Positions 8,484 to 15,642 of a stretch of DNA of 25,239 nt are shown piece after piece (within the stretch, counting starts at the first letter, position 1; each line of letters starts with the position of its first letter). Below the pieces are notes generated by a model, which saw nothing but the letters and a program-made list of their open reading frames with translations, was not told where the DNA came from and ran no database searches. Source of the stretch: Planctomycetaceae bacterium (GTDB lineage: Bacteria > Planctomycetota > Planctomycetia > Pirellulales > UBA1268); contig SXWC01000151.1 in NCBI GenBank assembly GCA_005789975.1, positions 1 through 25,239 on the forward strand. The letters run 5' to 3'. The position numbers and the translations under genes were made by a program.

Positions 8484-9872
8484 TCAGCCGCCCGGGGCGG
8501 CGAAGGGGTCTTGCTCGGCCGGCTTTTTGCCGGCGGCCGGCTTCGCGGCCGCTGCGGGAGCATCGCCTCCCGCGATCTGCTCGAGCTTTTCGAGCGAGTC
8601 TTTGACCGACGCGATGTCGGGCGTCGTGTCGAGTCGCTTGCCCGCGGCCCGAAGCACCGTGGAGATCTGCTCGGCGGCCGACTTGTCGGGGCCGGCGAGG
8701 AGCGTTGCCAGTCCGCCGCTCCCTTCCTTGGGGAGGATCGCATCGGCCAGCTTGGTCAGTCGCCATCCGTTCCGCCGCACCATCAGCGGGTCGATCGTCG
8801 GCTCGCTCGGGTCGGTGCCGGGCGGGGCTCCTCCGGGAAGCGAGGCGTCGTCCCCGGTCGGCCGTCCTATCCGGGCCATCTGACCGGCAGACCGCCGCCG
8901 CCAGGCACGCTCATCCGATTCGGCGAGGTCGCCCTCGAGAGCGGTGATCGCGAGCCCGCGAATCGCCGCCACGATCCCGCTCGGATCGAGCTTGGATTCC
9001 GCTGAGATCGTCGCCCCCAGGGCGGCAGCGGCCCGCACGCGGACGTCGATCGGCCGTGAGCCATCGTTGACGATCTTCGCAAGCGCCGCAGCGGCCTGCG
9101 GCGATGCCGTGGGTGAGGCGATCGGCAGGATGTCGATCACACGCGACACGAGCCATTCCCCGCCGGCACCGTCGTCCGGAGACGGCGCGGCGGCGACGAT
9201 CGCCACGAGTTTCTCCACGATCTCCCGCGAGAAGGTCGGATTGCCCACGTTGCCTGTCCGGGCCGCCTCCGCGTGGCGGCTCAGTCCGGCCGCCGCCGCC
9301 ACCCGGACCGCCATCACGAGTTTCGCGTCGGTGGCTGCCGCGGTCAGCGCGGGAACAGCCCCCGCCCAAGGCTTGCCATCCTTGCCCCGCAGTTCACCGA
9401 TCAGAAGCATCGCGTTGATCCGCACGAGGGGTTCGGTCTCGGCGTTGCGGGCCATGGCCGTCAGCGAGCGAGTGGCCGTTTCGTTGGCCTTTTCGAGCGT
9501 GGCACCGGCAGCGTCCCGCTCGTTGAAAACGACTTCCCGCATCCGCCGCCGCACCCGCTCGATCAACGGCACGTTCTTCTGGGCGGCAAGTTGCGGCAGG
9601 ATGGCGGTCTCGAGAAACTTCACCGCCGAGTCGTCGAGCTCGCCCTTCTTGAACTTCGACAAGTATTCCCGCATCTCCTCCGAGGCCTCGATCTTCGTCC
9701 AAGACGAGTAGGCAGGCTCGTCGTCCTGGCCGATGGCGGCGGACGACATCCACGCGAGGAAGGCGAGGATCGGGAGGCAGATTCGGGCGAGATTCATGGG
9801 CATGGACAACCGGAGCGGACGGGGAAGACCGGGGAACTGGTCGCGATTCGTGGGGGCGGGTCGTTCGTTCAT
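8484..9872 (-). CDS. Secreted HEAT-like helical protein of unknown function
   Basis: A 462-residue protein, the last gene of the four-gene pilus-like operon. Its ATG (9872) overlaps the TGA of the gene before it (ATGA), which points to translational coupling. A second candidate start lies at MPMNLARICLP (ATG 9803 or 9797), where a typical signal peptide begins (NLARICLPILAFLAWMSSAAIG, then QDDE). Starting there would remove about 23 residues and place the signal at the N-terminus. The body is almost all alpha-helical with repeated Ala/Leu-rich pairs of helices such as PLVRINAMLLIGELRG and DVRVRAAAALGATI, resembling HEAT repeats. The C-terminus is Ala/Pro/Lys-rich. No catalytic motif was seen. 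A scaffold role for the membrane complex is inferred from the operon. Confidence 0.8.
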   Translation of the reverse strand: MNERPAPTNRDQFPGLPRPLRLSMPMNLARICLPILAFLAWMSSAAIGQDDEPAYSSWTKIEASEEMREYLSKFKKGELDDSAVKFLETAILPQLAAQKNVPLIERVRRRMREVVFNERDAAGATLEKANETATRSLTAMARNAETEPLVRINAMLLIGELRGKDGKPWAGAVPALTAAATDAKLVMAVRVAAAAGLSRHAEAARTGNVGNPTFSREIVEKLVAIVAAAPSPDDGAGGEWLVSRVIDILPIASPTASPQAAAALAKIVNDGSRPIDVRVRAAAALGATISAESKLDPSGIVAAIRGLAITALEGDLAESDERAWRRRSAGQMARIGRPTGDDASLPGGAPPGTDPSEPTIDPLMVRRNGWRLTKLADAILPKEGSGGLATLLAGPDKSAAEQISTVLRAAGKRLDTTPDIASVKDSLEKLEQIAGGDAPAAAAKPAAGKKPAEQDPFAAPGG

Positions 9873-11929
9873 CGCGGACCACGTCCCGGAGCGGCGGCCG
9901 GGTCGGCATACGGATTGGCGGTCGACGGCCCCGAGGGCTGATTTCCGCTCCGCTTCGGGTCATCGACCATCGGCAGCGTGTGCGAGTAGCGGTCAAACCG
10001 CGACTGCGAGTCGGCGGCCGAGACAAACTCGAATGTGCCCGTGTTCGGGTCGAGGAACAGCATCTCGAGCAGGTCGCCGGGGCCCGTGAACGCGCTGGCC
10101 GTGCCACGATCCTCCTGTCGCCCCCGCATGTCGACGAGAATCCGTCCGGTCGAGATGGCTTCGCCGCGGGATCGCTGGTCACCCGGTTTGTTCAGCGAGG
10201 GATCGACGTTCGCCAAGCCGCCCACCTCGGTGAGCAGGCTGCGGATCGCGAAGTTGCCGGTGGCGGCGCTCTCTCCGAGCACGAGAATCTCGACCGCTCC
10301 CGGCTTCATCTTCATCCGCTTGATATCGTCCTTTGCCAGGGGTTTGACCAGTATCGACGTCGGTTCAGGCACGCGAACAGGCGACGACTGGTTGCTCTCT
10401 TTTGACAGGAGAAACTCCCCCTTGGCCAGGGCCGGATCGGTCAGATGCTGCTGTTCCAGGCCGAAGTTCGGGTTCCGCAGGGCGAACTTGACCCGGTAGC
10501 TGTATCGAACCCCGGGCTTCACGTCGGTATCGACGAAGCGGAACAGCCGGAACTCCGCCCCTTCGGGCACATCATCCGTCGCCGGGCCGCGGGGAACGAA
10601 TCCCTGCTCCGGAGCCTTGCCGGCGAGTGGCATCGGCTGAGGATCGAGGATCTCCTCCGTGTCAGCGCCGTATTGGATGCCGATGATCCTGGCCACGGGC
10701 GTCTTGCCGATCATCTCCAGGCGGACCCGCAGGGTGCAGGGGGTATCGGACCTCACGCCGCCCTCGAGAGCGAGGGTCTTCGCCCAAGGGGTGGCGATGG
10801 CAAACACGGTGCGGTCGGTGACCCCGACCTCACCGCTTTCAAACGAGACGCCGCCGGCCGGCGACTTCACCGCAGGCCCGTCCACCCCGGCCTGCGGCTG
10901 CGGGTCGGGATCGCCGACGAAGACCATGTCCTCGAGGGTCACGACCTGGTCCAAGAGCGTGTCGGGGGATTCCTCGAGCCGTTTCGCCTCGACGGTTTCC
11001 GCGGCCCCCTTGGCGTTTTTGTCGGCCTCCTCCGCGGGTCGGGTCTGCTCGATGATTCGCTTGAGTTGCGGAATGAACCAGGGATGGATCGTGGTGAAGC
11101 CCCACGAGTCGTCGATTCGTGGCGGCACACCGGCCGCATAGCCCATCTCCGCCTCGTTCGCCCCCACGAGGAACGTCCGCGGCAGGAGATCCTGCTGCTG
11201 GGCCTGCGGCGCCTGGTTCTGAGGGAGGCCGCCCCTCTCGAACGTCTCGACGTTTTTCACCTTGAGCCCGTCCCAACGCTCGGGGCCGTTGGCGCCCACC
11301 ACCGCCCGTTCGACCCGGTAGAGTCCCCACCGCGGTGTATCGAGTTCGCGATCACGGAAGCTTGCCGCAGCGAAACACCGCTCGAACTCCCCCTGCTGCT
11401 TGGCCGTGGGCAACAGACCAGTGACGATCACGTAGGGCGTGATCCGGCCCCGGACCTGGGTCTGCTCCCCCGGCGCTGGGATGTCGGTGGCATTTGCGGC
11501 CTCATCGGCCGGCAGCACCGCGATGCCCGCGACAGCCCGCAGATCCTCGATCGGAAAGACGTCGGGCTTCGTCCTCTTGGCCAGTTCCTGGAAGAGCGGC
11601 CGGTCGAGCAGCGCCATCTCGGGCGCCGCGGCCACTTTCACCTGCTGCGGCCGCCAGGGATCGATCGCCGGAGCGAGCCCGCCCGTCTTGCGGCCCGAGG
11701 CCGGCGGCTTCTTGACCGCGTCGATGTGCCTGTTGGCGTCGGCGTTGAGGGTGCTCAGGGATGCCGGCGTCTGCTCCGGCTTCACCGATTTTCCCTGGAG
11801 CGAGCCGATCCCACCGAGCGCCAGCCAGACCGCCGCCAGCGCGACGATGGCGGCCACAAACTTCTCGCAGTGGTTGAACAGAAACGCGAGGACCGTTTCT
11901 TTGTCGAAGCTCAGGCTCGGACGCTTCAT
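9869..11929 (-). CDS. Large single-pass membrane protein of the pilus-like operon, function unknown
   Basis: A 686-residue protein. The open frame extends further upstream (to 12295), but that part is out-of-frame overlap with the preceding gene. The start chosen is ATG at 11929 (MKRPSLSFDKE), which overlaps the preceding TGA by ATGA. A short cytoplasmic segment (residues 1-22) precedes one transmembrane helix (about 23-45, FVAAIVALAAVWLALGGIG). The rest would be outside the membrane: a Pro/Lys linker, a compact region near 190-270 (PYVIVTGLLPTAKQQGEFERCF), and a beta-rich region at 520-600 (KPGVRYSYRVKFALRNPNFGL) reminiscent of immunoglobulin or fibronectin-like strands. Position and topology would suit a GspC- or PilP-like connector, but no such homology is visible and it is far longer than those families. 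Confidence 0.8.
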   Translation of the reverse strand: MKRPSLSFDKETVLAFLFNHCEKFVAAIVALAAVWLALGGIGSLQGKSVKPEQTPASLSTLNADANRHIDAVKKPPASGRKTGGLAPAIDPWRPQQVKVAAAPEMALLDRPLFQELAKRTKPDVFPIEDLRAVAGIAVLPADEAANATDIPAPGEQTQVRGRITPYVIVTGLLPTAKQQGEFERCFAAASFRDRELDTPRWGLYRVERAVVGANGPERWDGLKVKNVETFERGGLPQNQAPQAQQQDLLPRTFLVGANEAEMGYAAGVPPRIDDSWGFTTIHPWFIPQLKRIIEQTRPAEEADKNAKGAAETVEAKRLEESPDTLLDQVVTLEDMVFVGDPDPQPQAGVDGPAVKSPAGGVSFESGEVGVTDRTVFAIATPWAKTLALEGGVRSDTPCTLRVRLEMIGKTPVARIIGIQYGADTEEILDPQPMPLAGKAPEQGFVPRGPATDDVPEGAEFRLFRFVDTDVKPGVRYSYRVKFALRNPNFGLEQQHLTDPALAKGEFLLSKESNQSSPVRVPEPTSILVKPLAKDDIKRMKMKPGAVEILVLGESAATGNFAIRSLLTEVGGLANVDPSLNKPGDQRSRGEAISTGRILVDMRGRQEDRGTASAFTGPGDLLEMLFLDPNTGTFEFVSAADSQSRFDRYSHTLPMVDDPKRSGNQPSGPSTANPYADPAAAPGRGPR

Positions 11930-13341
11930 TCGCCACCCCCATTGCCGGGAGGAGTCTCGCCGCCGCCGATCGCCTTCCGGTCGGGGGGAGGCGCGAGGCC
12001 CACGGTGCCCCGCAGTTGCACGGTCACGTCGAACGGCCGCCCCGCCTTCGCCTGCGTGCCGGCGCCTGGGGACGACCCCTCCGCTTGTCCGCCCAGCGCC
12101 ATGGGATTGATCCGCACCTGCCGCACGTCGATCGGAATCGGCGCCGCTGCCAGGTCGGCGAGAAAGGCGTCGAGTCGCCTCTGATCCATGATCATTTCCA
12201 GGGCGAACGGCATGAGGTGCACCAGCCGCGCCTCCGGAAGCGTGCCGATTTCGGCCGCAGTCAGGGGCCGCCCCGTGAAGTCGACGTAGATCCACTCACG
12301 CAGCGCGTCGTCGGACGAGCCGGACGGCGGTGCTTCGCCCTGCCCGTCCGGCCGTGACAGCTGCGTGCCATCGGCGGCCAGACCCGAGAACCGTGGGTGG
12401 GCGGGCCGTCCTCCCGCCGAACGCCCCGCCTGCGGCTCGGGAGATGCCGACACGTCCTCCGCCGGGGCATCGGCCGTCACCCCCGCCGCCGCCCTGGGCA
12501 GGAAGATTCTGGTGCCCCCCTGACCGCCGGGCTGATCCTCCGCCGCCGAGTAGCCGACGGCGAGTTGCAGGACATCGACGATCGGGGCGTCGAAGGCACC
12601 CGCAGCCGATGCATTGGCGCGTTTGACCGCATCGCAAAACAGTCCGTAAACCCAGAGCTCCTCCTGTGCCAGGAGCACCTGTGCCGTCGAAGGGGGCTTG
12701 TTCCACTTGAACGATGCGGCAATCCGTGCCTGGTCTTCGCCGCGCCAGGCGACGAGCGCGGAGGACCGGGCCGGGGCGGCTCCGGGCCGTGGTCCGCCGG
12801 GCGTGCCCGGAGGGCGCGTCGGCCGCCCGCGCGACGGGGCTTCGGCGGCGGCCGCCTTGGCCTCGGCGTCGGCCATCAGGTCATCAGCGCCCATTCGCCT
12901 GGGAAGATCCCGGACGAGATCGGGCACGGTGTTCTGGTACCGCAAGAGCAGCGGTCGCTCGAGACTCATCCCGGGCCTCAGGGTGTCGATTCCCCTGATG
13001 AAGTCGTCGCCGAGCCGCGCCGGCCAGACCCGGAGAAACTGCTGCTCTTCCCAGAAGCGGCTCCACTCGGCAAATGTCTCGTCCTCGATCTTCGCCGTCT
13101 GTTGCTCGACGGACTTCGACCACGACTCGTTGGGATGCTCCGCGATGCCCTGCACTCCCCGCAGTGCCGACAAACGGCTCTCGATCTGCGACTTCTGCGC
13201 CGAGATCAGGGAGTCGAGCCGGCCCGTGCCCATGAAGAGCAGGGGCAGCAGGATCAGCGGCACCAACACCGTCAGGATCCAGAAGTGATGCTTCACCACG
13301 GCGGCGACGTAGGGCCGGATATTTTCGGGAAGTTGTGGCAT
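11926..13341 (-). CDS. PilO/GspM-like inner-membrane protein
   Basis: A 471-residue protein with a short cytoplasmic start, one transmembrane helix (about 18-37, HFWILTVLVPLILLPLLFMG), then a predicted coiled-coil stretch (about 40-110, LISAQKSQIESRLSAL). Near the C-terminus (about 385-425) the pattern LMPFALEMIMDQRRLDAFL followed by PIPIDVRQVRIN matches the ferredoxin-like core of PilO and GspM, where a strand, a helix and a strand build the dimer interface. It follows the PilM/PilN-like gene by 20 bases and overlaps the next gene by ATGA. PilO is normally about 200 residues; the extra length is Pro/Gly/Ala-rich linker and an inserted region at 140-330. No Shine-Dalgarno site is evident. The family assignment rests on order, topology and this C-terminal pattern. 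Confidence 0.65.
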   Translation of the reverse strand: MPQLPENIRPYVAAVVKHHFWILTVLVPLILLPLLFMGTGRLDSLISAQKSQIESRLSALRGVQGIAEHPNESWSKSVEQQTAKIEDETFAEWSRFWEEQQFLRVWPARLGDDFIRGIDTLRPGMSLERPLLLRYQNTVPDLVRDLPRRMGADDLMADAEAKAAAAEAPSRGRPTRPPGTPGGPRPGAAPARSSALVAWRGEDQARIAASFKWNKPPSTAQVLLAQEELWVYGLFCDAVKRANASAAGAFDAPIVDVLQLAVGYSAAEDQPGGQGGTRIFLPRAAAGVTADAPAEDVSASPEPQAGRSAGGRPAHPRFSGLAADGTQLSRPDGQGEAPPSGSSDDALREWIYVDFTGRPLTAAEIGTLPEARLVHLMPFALEMIMDQRRLDAFLADLAAAPIPIDVRQVRINPMALGGQAEGSSPGAGTQAKAGRPFDVTVQLRGTVGLAPPPDRKAIGGGETPPGNGGGE

Positions 13342-13361
13342 GGGATGGTCGCCCGGACGGC

Positions 13362-15476
13362 TCAGGGTGCTGCGGGCTCGGCCGGCGCCGGCGGAGGCAT
13401 TTTCGAGCCCGGGACGGTGGGCTGCCAGACAAACTGCAGGATGAAGTCGTACCGCTTGAGTTCGATCGTGCTGCCCGGCTGCTCTTCGGTGGAAGCCCCG
13501 CCGAACCCGTCCGCGGCACCCTGGGGCGCTTGAACGGTCTTCAACTTCACCTTGCGGATCGGCGAGGACATCACGATCACGGGGTAGCCGATTCCGAGAT
13601 CGGCCACCGGCACCCGTTCGCCCGACTTCTCCCCGGCGCTGACGAGCACCCCGTCACCCTTGCCGAGCAGATTGTGGACGACGCTCGACCGCACGAACGG
13701 CTCACCCTCGTTGCCCTGCTCCTGATTATGGAAGTGATGGCCGACGATCTGCACGACCCAGCCCGGGCCCGTGGGGGTGGGCTCCGCCGCGGCCGTCGAT
13801 GCTGCCGCCCCTTCGGCTGCGGCTGCGGGGGCGGGCTCTCCATCGGCTGCGATTTCGGGAGCGGCTTCGCCGGCCGCTTCCGGAGCCGGCGCGCCGCCGG
13901 CCGACGCAGCGGCCTCGGCCTTGGTCTCGGCCCAATTGCCCTGCACGCGGGAAAACCAGGTGGCGAGATCTGGGAAATACTGCATGTCGAAACTGTCGAC
14001 GTGGATCTCGTGGCGGTCGCTCGGATCGTTGGGAACCTTGCCGTCGGGATCCCGCGGCAGCAGCGAGGCCACCGCCCGCATCAGATCGAGCGACTGGAAC
14101 CGCCGCTCCTGAACCTTGACGAGGTATTGCTGCCACGAGGCCGACTCCGCCTGCTTCTGCCGCACGGCCTCGATGGCGGCGACCGCGTTGGCGGAGCGGG
14201 TCTTCGTCTGGTCGGCTGCCGCGAAAACCTGCGTGTAGGTGGAGGGGGTGAAGGTCTGCCAGGCGAGGAACATGCCCGCGAAGTTGATGACCGCCGCGGA
14301 CAGCAGGCCGAGCATCGCGGCCACCGCCCAGGGCCGCTTCGCGGCGATCAGCCGGTCGCGGACGACTTCCTGGGGAATGAGGTTGGTCCGCAGGTCAGAA
14401 CCGCCCGCGGCCTGCAGGGCGAGGCCGTAGGCCGTGCCGAATGCCAGCCGGTTTTCGCGGAACGCGTTGGCGGAGAGCACGGCCGCCCCCTCCAGGTTCT
14501 CGAACTTGTCGAGCCGCTGCACATCCACCTGCAGTTGCTTGCCGATGTAGTCGGACAGGCCGCGGAGTTTCGCCGCGTTGCCGAGCAGCAACACCCGGCC
14601 GATGGTGGCGGTTTTGTCGGTGCCGGTGAAGTAGTTGAGCGACCGCTGCAGCTCCGCGGAAAACTCCGTGAACACCGGCCGCATCGCCTTGAAGACGGCC
14701 CGTGGATCGCTGGCACGAACGGCATTCCGCTTTTCCTGCTCCGCCTTCGCGAAGGTCTGCTTCATCTCCTTCACGATCGCCCGCGTGAAGCTGCTGCCGC
14801 CGACAGACATGCTCCGCTGCCAGACCCGCAGGCCGTTGGTCACGACGATGTCGGTCGAATCGACCCCGATCGACACCAGCACGATCGAGGCGGGAGGGCT
14901 GTCGGGATCGATCGCCGAGGGCGGGGGCAGCTGGTCGAACATCACCATGTTGGCCAGGGCGACGGGCTGCAGTTGGAGCACGTCCACGGCGATGCCCGCG
15001 GCCTTGAGGGGCAGCATCGCCTTGGCGACCTGCTCCCGCTTCATCGCGAACAACGCCACCTCGGCGTCCATCACGAAGCCACCCTCTTCGATTCCCGTCG
15101 CCAGCCGCTGCCAGTCCCAGATCACCTGATCGAGCGGAAACGGAATCTGCTGGTTGGCCTCATACTTGACGATGGCCGCGATCTTCTTCGCTTCGATCGG
15201 CGGAAGCTTGATGAACTTCGACAGGCCCGCCTGCCCGGGCGCGGCGATGGCCACTCGGGCACCTTCGAAGGAGTGCCGCGACTTGAGCTCCTCGAGGGCG
15301 TTGTGCACCAGCTCGACGGGGTCGGCCTCCGTCTGCGTGAGCATCATCGGGTATTCGATGTACTCGAACGCATCGGCGACGAGCTTGCGGGGATCCGAAG
15401 ACGACATCTTGCAGCGCAGGGCCTTGAGGCCGCACCTGCCGATGTCGATTCCCCATGCGTGCTGACTGCGGGCCAT
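13362..15476 (-). CDS. pilM: PilM-PilN fusion (GspL-like) pilus or secretion platform protein
   Basis: A 704-residue protein. Residues 1-350 form a PilM-type actin-like ATPase: the phosphate-1 motif is WGIDIGRCGLKAL, the second is VSIGVDSTDIVV with VGGSSFTRAI, and the adenosine motif is VLLLGNAAKLRGL. At about 360 comes a PilN-like start (TNLIPQEVVRDR), then a transmembrane helix (about 373-398), a coiled segment, an Ala/Glu/Pro linker (about 510-560) and a C-terminal beta/alpha domain (WVVQIVGHHFHN, RSSVVHNLL, YDFILQFVW) resembling the PilN or GspL ferredoxin-like fold. In most type IV pili PilM and PilN are separate proteins; the fused order is that of GspL in type II secretion. The ATG at 15476 (MARSQHAWGIDIG) is preferred over an in-frame ATG 28 codons upstream because the family begins here. 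It is the first gene of the operon. Confidence 0.85.
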   Translation of the reverse strand: MARSQHAWGIDIGRCGLKALRCKMSSSDPRKLVADAFEYIEYPMMLTQTEADPVELVHNALEELKSRHSFEGARVAIAAPGQAGLSKFIKLPPIEAKKIAAIVKYEANQQIPFPLDQVIWDWQRLATGIEEGGFVMDAEVALFAMKREQVAKAMLPLKAAGIAVDVLQLQPVALANMVMFDQLPPPSAIDPDSPPASIVLVSIGVDSTDIVVTNGLRVWQRSMSVGGSSFTRAIVKEMKQTFAKAEQEKRNAVRASDPRAVFKAMRPVFTEFSAELQRSLNYFTGTDKTATIGRVLLLGNAAKLRGLSDYIGKQLQVDVQRLDKFENLEGAAVLSANAFRENRLAFGTAYGLALQAAGGSDLRTNLIPQEVVRDRLIAAKRPWAVAAMLGLLSAAVINFAGMFLAWQTFTPSTYTQVFAAADQTKTRSANAVAAIEAVRQKQAESASWQQYLVKVQERRFQSLDLMRAVASLLPRDPDGKVPNDPSDRHEIHVDSFDMQYFPDLATWFSRVQGNWAETKAEAAASAGGAPAPEAAGEAAPEIAADGEPAPAAAAEGAAASTAAAEPTPTGPGWVVQIVGHHFHNQEQGNEGEPFVRSSVVHNLLGKGDGVLVSAGEKSGERVPVADLGIGYPVIVMSSPIRKVKLKTVQAPQGAADGFGGASTEEQPGSTIELKRYDFILQFVWQPTVPGSKMPPPAPAEPAAP

Positions 15477-15558
15477 AAGAAAGCCTGTTCCCGGATCAAA
15501 GGCGGGGGGAGAGCCGGGAAAAAGGAGGTTGTCTCGGGGTAAATCCTGTCGAATCCTC

Positions 15559-15588
15559 AATTTACGAACGCTCCGAGGAGCGTGTCAA
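15559..15588 (-). promoter_or_regulatory. Probable promoter of the pilM operon, with a palindrome in the spacer
   Basis: On the minus strand a perfect TTGACA (15588-15583) is followed after 18 bases by TAAATT (15564-15559). The start would be near 15552, about 75 bases before the pilM ATG. The spacer contains the perfect palindrome CGCTCCGAGGAGCG (15569-15582), filling 14 of its 18 bases, so a dimeric regulator bound there would block or remodel RNA polymerase. This is the best sigma-70-like promoter in the window. Confidence 0.55.
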
Positions 15589-15642
15589 ACGGCGTGCGTG
15601 CCACCCCGACCAGACGCAACGCCGTGGACTACACTCCACTCC

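Noticed and set aside
13335..15542. 735-codon open frame on the plus strand opposite pilM
   Set aside because: It is antisense to a gene with clear PilM motifs and shows no domain of its own.
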